Below, piece after piece: positions 52,955 through 63,769 of a stretch of DNA of 64,000 nucleotides. Origin of the DNA: Rhizophagus irregularis (lineage: Eukaryota > Glomeromycota > Glomeromycetes > Glomerales > Glomeraceae); the NCBI RefSeq assembly GCF_026210795.1, contig NC_089435.1, positions 3,844,001-3,908,000 on the forward strand, in the 5' to 3' direction. The position numbers and the translations under genes were made by a program. The notes under the pieces were generated by a model, which was not told the origin of the DNA, did not search any database, and saw nothing but the letters and a program-made list of their open reading frames with translations. How positions within the stretch are numbered: position 1 is the first letter of the stretch; every line of letters starts with the position of its first letter.

Positions 52955-53530
52955 CTATACCCTAAAACTCTTGAATTGCCTTTTGGTCATTTTTTCTAGT
53001 GGTTTACGGGATCTTTGTTTGTAACCACCAAGTGGTTCAAGTGAAACTGAAATAGTTCGATCTCTACCGGCGAGAGATTGAGATAGTACCGCCGATTGTG
53101 TGGATTGTGAGGATTGCTAAACTACTAATTTCACTAACAAGATAATCAAGAGTCGAATAAATTTTTGCAATTTCTATCGTATATGATTATATACAAATAA
53201 AATTAGTAAGAATAATCCCATATTCTAATTAAACTTAATACATTATACCATTTTTATCAACACTATCGCTTCTTCCACGTTTGCTGCAGCCATCACTTCT
53301 ACTTCTACTGCTGCGGTTGTTACTTCTGCTGCGGTCTCTTCTCATACTTCTTCTCCGGTTGTCATTTCTTCGACTTCTACTGCGGTCTCTTCTTATACTT
53401 CTTCCACGGTTATCATTTTTTCGACTTCTGCTGCATTCACTACTTCTACTTCTTCCGCGGTCGTCTGGACTGGAAGTGCGTCAAGATTTTGATCGTGCGT
53501 TATGATCATCCAGACTAAAACGAGACATCA
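52955..53530 (-). pseudogene. RS-rich protein gene fragment with one in-frame stop
   Basis: On the minus strand an exon (about 53530-53262) reads LKRRLMSRFSLDDHNARSKS, a TGA (53481-53483), then RTSSPDDRGRSRS with three RRDRSRSR-type repeats. A GTTGAT donor at 53261 joins in frame to an exon 53116-52955 reading QSSQSTQSAVLSQSLAGRDR to FKSFRV and a stop. RS dipeptides recall splicing-factor tails. The TGA stands where CGA (Arg) would fit, so the gene is recently broken or the stop is a variant. Start and N-terminus are not found; a hAT-like MITE (53577-53865) lies just upstream. Family unknown. Confidence 0.5.
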
Positions 53531-53576
53531 ATCGTCTCTTCAGGTTTGTGATTAATTTAAAGTAATTATGTCGACG

Positions 53577-53865
53577 TAGTGTTTGGAATCGAATATATTC
53601 GAATATACTCGAGTATTCATTTAAATTTATAAAGTGTATTCGAATAATATTCGAATAAGTTAAATTTCCTTTTATAGTAATGATTTACATAATTTTTAGC
53701 CTGAATTATGATTTTAACTCAGTTAAATTTAAGGATTTAATGCCCAATTAGAATTTTAACTATACTATATCTGGCTAAATGAATACTTGAATAACCACTA
53801 TGCTTATTCAAATACTCGAATATACTCGAGTTATTCGAATAACTGTTACATGATTCCAAACACTA
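53577..53865. mobile_element. hAT-type MITE with 8-bp target duplication
   Basis: A 289-bp element with inverted ends TAGTGTTTGGAATC (53577) and, reversed, GATTCCAAACACTA (53852-53865). It is flanked by TGTCGACG at 53569-53576 and 53866-53873. Subterminal ATTCGAATA words repeat in both orientations. The 8-bp duplication and (C/T)AGTGTTTGG ends indicate hAT mobilisation. Confidence 0.9.
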
Positions 53866-54242
53866 TGTCGACGCATAAATATTTTTTTGAAATAGATAGA
53901 ATTTTTGATTATGTGAAATTTTTTTTTTTTTTTTTTAAAAAAGAAAAGTTGAAGAATCAAATTTAGGTCAATTGATTCTTTATATACTTTATCGAAATAA
54001 ACTTTTTTATACTTTTCTTATTATTGCACAGCAACGAATATTTGATCAACTGATGTTGATGTATAATCCCATTTAAATTTGATTATACATTTTACTTTTA
54101 TTATTATGTAATATAAATATTTTATATTTAAAAGTGCAAGCAAAAGTATTATAAATTTATTACTGATAATTGACATATTTTATATATAAATATATCTCTT
54201 GTATTTATTAAATTCTCGCTAAAACTTTAATTACAATGGTTC

Positions 54243-57200
54243 GCAAATCAAAAAAAACTTTTGTAATGACACAGATGACACAGACAAACCTTCGAAAAAA
54301 CAGCGTAAACCGATTTTAGGTACTTTTAAATCACGTTCAAGACAATTTGTGGCATGCAACTGTAATAAATGTAAAGGTCGTAAAGTTGATCCACGTACAA
54401 GAGAGTCGCATATGAGAGAAAGAGAACTACCAATAAGAAGTGAATCTTCTAATATGGCAACGGAAGGGGGAATAAGCCAAATAAATGCTCCATATGATCC
54501 TATAGAACTAGACGAAATAAATATTAATGATGTTGATAGTGATACCGATTTTAATAATAAACAAGTGTTTAGCTTTCTTGTTAAAAATCCAAGAAACCCT
54601 AAACAAAAACAAGCAAGTAGTCATGTTAGTTTTCCATTAGTTGTAACTGAACAGCTCTTGTATAATAGTGAAGAAGAACAAGCCACCAACGAAGATGAAG
54701 ATGTATATTTTAATGAAGATGAAGATGATGATGATGACTTGTTGGGGCAACATGTTAATTTTGATACTCCAGAATATGATGGTGGAATTGAAGGTGCTGA
54801 ATTACCCATTCCAGATATTAATGCAGGATTTACATGGATTGTATATTGGATTTTTAAGTATCAAGAAAGATACCGTCTACCTGATACAGCTATTGATTCC
54901 CTTTTAAAATTTGTTAGATATATACTGGTCTTGGTTGATGAAAATACCTATTCAAAGTTTCCGAAAACTTTGTATATGGCACGTAAATTATTCGGCATTG
55001 GCAATCAATTAATTAAATTTGCAACTCGTAAAAAATGTTGCAAATTATATGCAGTAAAAGATTTGCCGACCGATCAACCTTATCATTGCACATTTCAAGA
55101 TTACCCAAACCACCCAATAAGTAATTTAAGATCTTATTGTAATAATATTATTACAAAGCAAATTCCCACAATCAAGGAATGATGTTTAAACCATCACTTA
55201 TTTTTCCCATTATTAGTATTAAACGAAGATTGCAACAATTATACAATACAAAAGGATTTGAGGAGTCGTGCAGGAAGTGGACCAATCGACCTAACAATGA
55301 AAAAGAATTGGCAGATATCTTTGATGGAAGAATTTGGAAAACTTTTGAAGATCCAAATAATAGCCAATTATTTTTTTGACATGAGGTAGCAGACAGTCAT
55401 TTGGGAATCATGATGAACCTTGATTGGTTCCAACCCTTTGACAATTCTCAATATAGTGTTGGAGTAATATATGGGGTCATATGCAACCTTCCGCGGAGTG
55501 AAAGGTTTAAGGTTTCTAATATAATTACTTTGGCAGTAATTCCTGAACCTAATGAGCCAAAATTGCATTAATTGAATCATTATTTGGCTCCAGTAATTGA
55601 CCAATTTATTGAGTTATAAGAAGGAATTAATCTGTCTAGTACGTATGAAAATCCAGCTGGCAAACATATACGAGCTGCAATTATATGCTGTGCATGTGAT
55701 ATACCAGCTGCAAGAAAACTTTGTGGCCATATATCTGCACGTGTAGCTTGCTACAGATGTCAAAAATTGGCTGATTTTACCATTGTAAACCAGCCAAATT
55801 TCGGAGGTTTTAACAATATGGAACAATGGTTTGTGTCAAGAAATGTTGAAAAAATGAGAAATAGTACAGTTTTATGGAAAAAATGTAAAACTGAAGATGC
55901 ACGAAAGAAACATGTGTCTGAGACATTAGTGCGATGGTCAGAGATGTACCGGCTTCCATATTTTGACCCTGTTCAATTCCTTATTGTTGATCCTATGCAT
56001 TGCTTATTTTTGGGCATTGCTAAATGGATCGTCACCCGATTATGGATTGAGGAGAGACGACTAACATCAGAAAACTTGACTACCATGCAGGAACGAGCCA
56101 ATAGGATGAAGTTACTATCAGATATTGGTAGAATCCCAAGTAAAATAATGATGGGTGAAGGTTTCTCAGGGTTTACAGCTGACCAATGGAAAAATTTTAT
56201 CCTTATATATGCTACTTCTATTACTTGGGATCTACTTAAAAATGATGATAGAAAAATATTAAGTTACTTTGTACGAGCATGCAATATTCTTACATGTCGC
56301 ATTATTTCAAAATCTGGGTTAGAAGAGGCGCATAAATGTCTTTTATCTATGGTAAAATTAGTTGAAAATAGTTATGGACCAGGAAAGATAACGCCAAACA
56401 TGCATTTATGTTTACATATATGTGAATGTGCATTGGACTATGGTCCACTTTATGCATTTTGGTGCTATAGTTTTGAAAGAATGAATGGATTGCTAGGTAA
56501 TTACTTTGATATACTTATAATAAATATTCTGATATTTAACCAGATTTTTTTTACAGGCTCATTACAAAGCAGTAATCAAAACATATAGCCAGCCAATGAA
56601 AACCAACATCTTTCAGAATGTTTGCCTTACATCACTCATAAAGAAAAGGTCGGTAGTCTTGCTCATGATGATTTTGACTTGTTGGAATATTTTGAATTTT
56701 TATCAATGTCAAAGAATGTTAAAGAGAAAGCAGGAATAGGGTCAGAACCTTTTCCAGGAGCATTGCTCAAGCCGAAAAAAGAAGCAAATCTTCCACAAGA
56801 TATATTAAAATTACTGATAGAGTATTACAATAGTGCATATGATAATTACTTTTTCATAAGCTTATCAGATATTCATAACACATTACCAGAAGCAATAGGA
56901 GTTTTACCAAAAGTCACTAAGTTCGGTAGATTAAGAATCGGAGTAGAGGTGATTGGCTCAACATTTTCAGCAAGACATATAAGATCGGTGAATGTACTAT
57001 CTCAATTTATTTTAGATGATAATCATACAACCGATATCTATCCTGGTCAGGTTCAGTTTTTTTTCGAGCATACAATTCACCTACCGGAAGGTTCTAAAAC
57101 TCACTGTTTAGCTTTTGTAAGATGGTACAAGAAAACAGAAAATCGTAAATATCGATTTCATTGTCAAATTGACAATGATGATTTGAATATTTGTAATATT

Positions 57201-57359
57201 GAACTGTGGGAGAATGAGTTTTATGAATTAAGTCAAGATTGTATCATACCTATACACAATATTTTAGGACGATTTGTTGTGGGAAAAATGACAATTGGTA
57301 AAAAAAATCCTAAAAGTTATTTGTCAGTTATCCCTATAAACAGAAAAATACATATATAA
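54243..57359 (+). pseudogene. CACTA/EnSpm (tnp2-like) transposase, broken
   Basis: Collinear fragments: a basic start (MVRKSKKTF) with a frame change, CNCNKCKGRKVDPRTRESH (zinc-binding head) and an acidic stretch. Then comes the tnp2 core: ADSHLGIMMNLDWFQPFDNS, ICCACDIPAARKLCGHISAR, FDPVQFLIVDPMHCLFLGIA, MHLCLHICECALDYGP and FWCYSFERMNG. An intron fits at 56495-56557. A C-terminal domain runs 56622-57359. In-frame stops at 55377, 55569 and 55617, a frame change at about 55180 and a TAG at 56586 disable it. Two of the stops can be explained as CGA-to-TGA and CAA-to-TAA changes. The element's CACTA ends were not located. Confidence 0.82.
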
Positions 57360-57750
57360 TAGAATAATAAACTGCTTTATTATTATTATCCAATGTTTGT
57401 AAATATTATATACGATGTATAATGGCTTTGTTAATAAGTTAATAATAAAATTTATTGGAATACTGAGATTGCTGATACTTCTAATATTAGGAAACGGTAA
57501 ACTGTTGTTAAGAATTTTATTTATTATAAAAAGTTTATTCAGTGAATACAATGATAATGATTGTATAATAATAAAGTTTTTATTGTAATAGTAAAGTCTT
57601 AGTTTTATATTATAATAAAGCATTTCTTTGTATCGACATATCTGATATTATAAAAATTATTCCATGTAGAAAGACAAGACACATCTATAGCTAGAAAGCC
57701 ACAATAGCGAAGATGCCAACGAATCTTCATTAGTACGTCTATCATAAAGA
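57360..57750. other. AT-rich spacer
   Basis: About 390 bp of AT-rich DNA after the CACTA transposase. No gene or clear transposon end seen. Confidence 0.5.
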
Positions 57751-58501
57751 TGGAAAACAAAATTTTTAACCACAGTACTATTCGAAAGCGAAAACCAAGA
57801 GAAAATGAAACTTCTGAACATTGTCAGGAATGCATTGTAAGCAATGTGAGAAAAATCGTTGAAAAAAACGGCAGAAACTGAGACGTGTGTCACGCATGTG
57901 AATGTGAACGAAAATGTCTAAAGTTAGCATCAGAAATCAACCAACAATGTGAAAGGCGTTTAGAAAACAATCGTTATATTCGAACCATTAAACGGCAGCA
58001 GTTTCAAGCGCTGGAGTCGCAACAAGATCAAATCAATGTGGCATCTCCGCTTCTGTTCTCTCTTTTTGTCTTGTGATACAAAGAATGTTTTTCATCTATT
58101 GTACTTATACAAGGAAATGTTAACGCTGCCGCAAAGAAAAGAAACAAAATAAGTTTTCATGAGAAAACGATATGGATCCAGGTGATGTGCCGTAATAAAC
58201 TACACCAAAAATGTGCAAGAATTCGCCATTCACTTTCCTCGAAATCTATTGTCATTAGAAGTACCTATTGTATGTCGCCCATCGGCAAATAACCTGGCAG
58301 GACTTAGAGATTTTAAAAGTTCATCGTGCTAAGGTCGCTCATGCATTGTGTTGGTTGAAAGAAAATAATCGTTATTACAAAGATATGATAATTATAATCG
58401 ATAATGAATTTCTTCAATCCTTATCTGTCGATGGTTCCATTGATGACCAAAATACTCAAATAGTTGCTGAAGATTTGGATCATGATGAGGAGGATATGTG
58501 A
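57751..58501 (+). pseudogene. Helitron-type N-terminal fragment (DUF6570-like)
   Basis: A first piece (57751-58076) begins MENKIFNHSTIRKRKPREN, contains CQEC and CHACECERKC cysteine pairs and an in-frame TGA at about 57880. After a gap, FPRNLLSLEVPIVCRPSANN (58220-58300) and, after a shift, VHRAKVAHALCWLKENNRYY (58319-58381) resemble the domain found ahead of Helitron helicase-like proteins (DUF6570: an IPRN..RPSxxNL..RVHRxxVxxALxWLKxNNxYY pattern). The Rep and helicase parts are absent. Truncated remnant. Confidence 0.55.
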
Positions 58502-59498
58502 TCACATGCACCTTCATTCCGGTTACCTAAAAAAAAGAGAAATTGAAGAAATCCCATGCGTCCAGAAGTCCATCTAAAAAAGATAAATGGAAACGTTAAT
58601 AAACGTTTCGTTGAAAAGAAAGTTTATAAATACTTCCACTCTTATCTGAAGAAATCGTCTAAAAAAGATAAAAACGTTTCATCAAAGAAATATTCAAAAA
58701 AACTCCATACTAAATTTCTCAAAAGGAATAAAATTTGAAGCATTAGAAAACATTTCATTAAGATAAATAATTAAGAAATAAAAAATTATTCGTTAAATAA
58801 AACAAGTAAAGAAAAAAAATGACTAACCAAATGTCACATCCAGGAAGGCTGAAAGAATGTCCAAGTCTAACGGCGTCTCTATAAAAATAGAAAAAGAAAT
58901 GTTTTTATAATCTCTTAATTAAAAAAAATTTCCTAAATTCCCATTTTACCTTGGGAGTCGGTGTTTCTACAAAAGTTGCAAAAGAAAAAAAAATTTTTTT
59001 CCTCCCCTACGATCCATCGATCCGTACTAATTATAAAATATCAGATGATTATCATATGACATATCGAAAGACTGATATGCATCTCCGATATTTTAACAAT
59101 ATGTTTTCGAAAAATAAGTTTATTAATAATAAAATATCAGCGTAATATTATTATACTCTAATATTTAATAATATTTTTTCAAAAAACAGTTTTATTATTA
59201 GTAAAAAATCATTGCCATATCAAATATTGATATATATATGATTTTTAATATTACCTATCACATCTATATCGGGTTTATGATATCTGACCGATATGTTATG
59301 ATAGCATATGACCTGATATACCATCATTTGACCTGTGTTTATTACAATGATAAATTATTAATAAAGCACCTCAAAAATAAATTACAGCAACCCGTATACA
59401 TGAAATTTCTATCTAATAAGCATGATTATTTTTTTTCAAAATACTCTTGAACTTGTTGTTTCTTCATTACTAACTCCTTCTCAACATCTACCTATTCT
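58502..59498. other. AT-rich region without supported gene
   Basis: A Lys-rich open frame (58556-58738) may be left over from the preceding element. The 59000-59330 stretch is rich in ATATC(A/G)GATAT-like words that recur at 61553-61740. I cannot assign either. Confidence 0.4.
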
Positions 59499-60515
59499 TC
59501 AATAACCCTCTATTACTCGCTTTACATTTTTACACAATTCTTTTTTGTCCTCCAAATTCTCTATTAAAGCAGACTCGGTAAATCGGATATTAAGAGGATT
59601 TTTACTTGTACAATATATTCCATCTGAAGCATAAAGGATGAAATACCAATCCATAGCTGTTGTAACGATTCCATAGATATAATCGAAGTCATCTCTGAAT
59701 GCATCACCCAACTTATGCCTTCTCTTATTTTTATTTACTTGCAACACACTTTCGCCAATGACCACTTGATATAATTTCCCTTCTGTGATGCAAATAAGTT
59801 CCTCAAGAGCCTTGATTGCATAATCGACTCAACCAGTATTTTCTTCACCAACAATTTCTAACTGGGGAGCCAAAGTAATCTCCTTTTTTATTATTCTCTT
59901 GACAATATATAGCGAAGTGTGAAGAATAACGAAATATATTCACACTGCATGGCTTCATTGCTATCGGCAAGAATAGTCCCCATATTTCCCAACCTGCGTT
60001 TTATTTCCCTTATACATTGTTTTAATTCTTCATCATTGTCTTCAAGTGTATATGTTTCTAGAAAGTGGAACATTAAAATTAGCCCATCAACTCATGTAAT
60101 AGTTTGTAAATAATAAACTGAGAAAATAGGACTCACTTGGTGGAAATTGATGGATTGCACCTATCCCATTACCATCAATCCCATACTTTGCTAATACCTC
60201 TTTTAAGTCTTTCTGAGTCTTATACGAGGTAAACGAGCGCTTCTTTCTCTCCTTACACTCCTTAATGAAGTCTGCAAGCCTCGATGCAGGTCCCAGTTTC
60301 ATTCCATGTCACTCAAGTTTTTCTTCGGTTAACTTGAGAAAGTCACGCCCATTAACTTTTTCTTCACGAATAACTTTCAAGTTATCGTCATCAAGCTCTA
60401 AGTCCTCCTCTCTCTGTAAAAATTTGATAAGAGCATCTGTTTTATATTTTTTGATTTCGTCTGCTAATGTGAGTGACACATTTCCAGTTGTGAAAGTCGA
60501 AACAGCTTCTGACAT
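59499..60515 (-). pseudogene. SAM-like / restriction-endonuclease-like family member with two stops
   Basis: Two exons (60515-60137 and 60057-59499) join in frame. The start is MSEAVSTFTTGNVSLTLADE. A SAM-like helical domain follows (DALIKFLQREEDLELDDDNL, FLKLTEEKLE, stop, HGMKLGPASRLADFIKE). After KYGIDGNGIGAI the second half (MGTILADSNEAMQCEYISLF, VDYAIKALEELICITEGK) resembles the nuclease-like half of a family I recall as very large in Rhizophagus. TGA at 60309-60311 and TGA at 59829-59831 each replace a residue that is Arg in my recollection of relatives (LERHGMK, GRVDYAIK), i.e. CGA-to-TGA. Function is unknown. As it stands it cannot make the full protein. Confidence 0.7.
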
Positions 60516-61045
60516 AATGAGTTTATGGATCGATTATCCTAGGATGATTACTCAGATTACCTGTTATCCTAATTTGACAGGATATCCAGATCTTTAAATT
60601 TCCCAATGGTTATCCTAAATTATTCATAGGATAATCCGGTGAAAAGCTCTACTTTTATTAATGAAACATCATATTTTTTACACTTGCTCATTTTATAAAT
60701 GTGGTTTTTTAGGGATAGTAGTATTAAAAAATGAGAGATTGAGATGCTAAGCAAATTTTCATATTGCAATTATCACCTGAAATTTTTATGTTTCACAGGC
60801 AGATCACAAATTAATATTTTATTAACATTATGTTCATACTAATATTTTCTATTACTAACCATTTTTTATTTCTTTTACTAACATTTTTACTACCATTTAT
60901 ACCAATATTATCCTTTACTAATACTTTATACACACTACTAATATTTCTATTTCTTTTTTTTAAATATCAATAATTGATCATTATAACAGACTAACATATA
61001 AAAGGAGATTTATTTGTGTTTTATGTACATAATAAATTTAACTTA

Positions 61046-61500
61046 TAGCTGATTGCAAAATTGTATAATTTTTTAATTTGAAAATTTAATATTTTGAATT
61101 TAAAAACCTGTTTATTCAACTTCTTAAATAAAAATAGAAATATATCATATGATTCAATATAATAAATTACTTTAAAATCTTTATTAATTTTAAGGAGTTA
61201 AAGTTATTACCAAAATAGGAGCATGGCTAAAGCGTAAGCTATGTGGCTCAAAAAATTTTCCAGATTCCCCAATGTAGCACGTGCGGTAAAATATTTACGC
61301 GTGGTGCCCAGCTGGCATAATGTTGAGCCATGGAGATCCTTTGTAGGTGTAGCGAGTGCTTGCACAAGCCACACAGCTGTGAAGGACCGGCCTGCCACGC
61401 CACAGTGACACTGTTGTGACAGCTGGGCCACTGTGGGTAAATATTTTCCCACTATGTGCTGTCAGCCGCTTTAGCTGTGCCCCAAAATAGGTACAAATCT
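61046..61500. mobile_element. Second copy of the TA-flanked MITE, interrupted
   Basis: From 61046 (TAGCTGATTGCAAAATTG) to 61219 this copy follows the one at 44339-44617 nearly base for base, including AGAAATATATCATATGATTC and TTAAGGAGTTAAAGTTATTA. At CCAAAATAGG it is interrupted by the GC-rich element. Beyond it the right half is diverged and its end was not found. Confidence 0.75.
61220..61481. mobile_element. GC-rich fold-back MITE inserted in another MITE
   Basis: About 262 bp at roughly 50% GC amid DNA of about 25%. Imperfect inverted ends share GCTAAAGCG (AGCATGGCTAAAGCG against GGCACAGCTAAAGCG). Inside, GTAAAATATTTACGCG..GCCCAGCTGGCA pairs with a reverse copy at 61410-61452. The target CCAAAATAGG is duplicated (61210-61219 and 61482-61491) and occurs once, uninterrupted, in the sister MITE at 44511-44520. 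Confidence 0.85.
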
Positions 61501-62216
61501 AAATTAAAATTATAAAAATTTATAAATTTGACCTAAATTAAAATTATAAATTTATAAAATGATATATCAGGTATATTTAGGATTTTGCTATATATAACCG
61601 ATATTTTACTACCCGATATGTATCTGATATATATAATATATGTGTCTGAATTTCTACATTTATACTATACATATCAGGTACCCAATAAGTGTTTACAATA
61701 TATATCACTGATTTTCTATATTTCTATTACACTCATCAGGTATTAATTTTGACTAGTTTCAATAAAATTTAATAAAGATAAAGGCTACTATGCTACGTTT
61801 GCCTTAATTTTGACTAGTGACCAGTGTATTTCTCTCCACTGATCTTCAGTCCAAAAATTTTTAAGAAGAAAATTTTATTTTCGTACTAACCATATTACTA
61901 ATATTCTCTATACTCATATCCTCTACTATAGTTTTACTATATATAGTAAGCATATTTGTCAGAAATCTTAGCGATTTTACAATCTAAAAAAAGTGATTTT
62001 TCGTGATCTTTACTTTTTTCTCAGATTTTTACATAATAAAGGTATCAAAATAGTCTTTTATAAAATTTATTATTATAAAATTTGTATCTAATTATATATT
62101 TTACAATATATTACAGTAAAATGTTGAGTGAAGATTTAAAATGGCGTATTATCTATTGTTATGAAGAAGGTTATAATAAATAATATAATATGGTAATTAT
62201 TTTGATAAATACTTAC
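61492..62216. other. AT-rich region
   Basis: Contains ATATCAGGTA-type words at 61555-61745 and no supported gene. The missing 3' end of the next gene may lie at 62100-62216 but no convincing exon was found. Confidence 0.4.
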
Positions 62217-63302
62217 AATATCTTGAGCCCACATCGAAAATGATATATTTGATAAAAATAAATGACGACCATCTTTTACAAAACAATGTTTGTGATTATA
62301 ATGGTTACAAACATATTTATCTTTTAATTGCATCATAATTTCACCGATTATTTTCTCCTTTTCATCAAGTTTACTTTCTTTCAGAACTCTATTCATTGCT
62401 GTACCTTTTTTTTTAGTTTTAACTGATTTAGATTTTGGTGCTTCTTCTTCTGTTTCTTCGCTTGTCACTTCTAATTCCAAATTATCATCCTATTTATTAT
62501 AACATAATAAGTATTATAAATTAATACAACACATAATCAACTAAGAATTCAGATTGAACCCAAAATTTACTTTATATTCTCGTTTTTTCTTATCTTTTTT
62601 CTTATCCTTCATAGTTACAATTATCATCACTTTTTTATTATTAGAGATGTAACGTTTATAATCTTTTAGAAATTCTTCAAAAGTAATTTCATTATCTAAA
62701 AGTGTTCCTGCTCCAACTTCTGAACTACCCTTATATGCCAAAAAATATTCATTACTAAAGGTTAATCCTATATGTTCAGAGACAAGTTGTTCAATTTTTG
62801 TTGAAAGATCATTATATTTTATATCATCAAAAGACCAGTTGACTAAAATAGATGGTAAAATCTCTTTTCCATTTTTAATTGATATACGAAGCTGTAATTC
62901 TGTTACTTGATTCACTTCAGATTTTATGATATCTTTTTCTTTTTTTATTTCCTTTCCAAATTTGTTATTTTCTCAGCTTATTTTACTATTACAAGCTGTA
63001 CAAAGTGAACAATAAAAGGAAGTTGCCAGGTTGACTTCATAACCAAACTTAAGATTACTTTTCTTCATAAATTCTTTTAAAAATGGTTGAGCGTTACTTG
63101 TGTCATAGCACAAACCTCTATAGCCACGTACTTTGGCTGTTCGGTTATTTTTAGTTGGTTTTTCATACTTATTACAATGACAATTTTCAAATGTAAGGTC
63201 TTTTTCACAGTATAAACACTTTTGACAGGTAAAACACGTCCCTATTTGATATTTTCTTGTATATACTTGTATTTCATATACTTCATTTTCATTAAGTGAC
63301 AT
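62217..63302 (-). pseudogene. Cys-rich protein of unknown function, one in-frame stop
   Basis: The frame starting MSLNENEVYEIQVYTRKYQI carries cysteine pairs CFTCQKCLYC, CHCNKYEKPTK and CSLCTACNS, likely zinc-binding. A TGA at 62973-62975 interrupts it, but the same frame reads on as ENNKFGKEIKKEKDIIKSEV to KVMIIVTMKDKKK until a GTAAAT donor at 62570. A second exon (62489-62217) joins in phase: DDNLELEVTSEE, a Lys-rich patch and CNHYNHKHCFVKDGRHL, ending at a GTAAGT donor with no clear partner. I recall related uncharacterised Rhizophagus proteins. The stop is again explicable as CGA to TGA. Function unknown. Confidence 0.6.
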
Positions 63303-63505
63303 TTTAACGTGTCAGCAATATAAAAAATGTGTAGTATTAGACGCAGTAATGAGCGTGAATTTCTATATACAGTATAAACTACAAAATCAGAGAAAAATTG
63401 AAAAAACATGATTGGTTAAAAAAATAATATTACACAAAGATCGAAATTTTTTTTGGTGAAACTATATTGATCAGCTGATCACATTTTATTGAAAACGGCG
63501 ATAAT

Positions 63506-63739
63506 AGGACCCAGAAATATGTATATAGGGGTCAGGTGATGAAAAAATTTTTTACTATGAGCTGTACGCATTTTTTCAGGGCCGGAATTATGATAATGTC
63601 AGTCGGTTACTATAATAGGAAATAAAATTCAGACTGGAATTATCAAAAATTATCTAAAAAAGGAAAGATTTTCATGATTTTTTTTAGTTCAAAATAAGCA
63701 AACTCAAACCTGACCTTTTTATATATATTTCTGGGTCCT
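63506..63739. mobile_element. MITE with 8-bp target duplication
   Basis: A 234-bp element with inverted ends AGGACCCAGAAATAT followed by (G/A)TATATA and GGTCAGGT on both sides. It is flanked by GCGATAAT at 63498-63505 and 63740-63747. The 8-bp duplication suggests hAT-type mobilisation. No coding capacity. Confidence 0.88.
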
Positions 63740-63769
63740 GCGATAATTTGGCAACTATAATTTATTTAG

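Noticed and set aside
53281-53505. Plus-strand Leu/Arg-rich open frame of 74 codons
   Set aside because: It is the complement of the minus-strand RS repeats; the minus strand has the meaningful composition and in-frame splicing.
54243-57359. KDZ-type assignment for the tnp2-like gene
   Set aside because: The DPMHCLFLG and CHLC-type blocks follow the CACTA tnp2 pattern better.
61207-61452. Minus-strand open frame of 81 codons
   Set aside because: It lies inside the GC-rich fold-back element, where stops are rare by composition; no start context or known domain.
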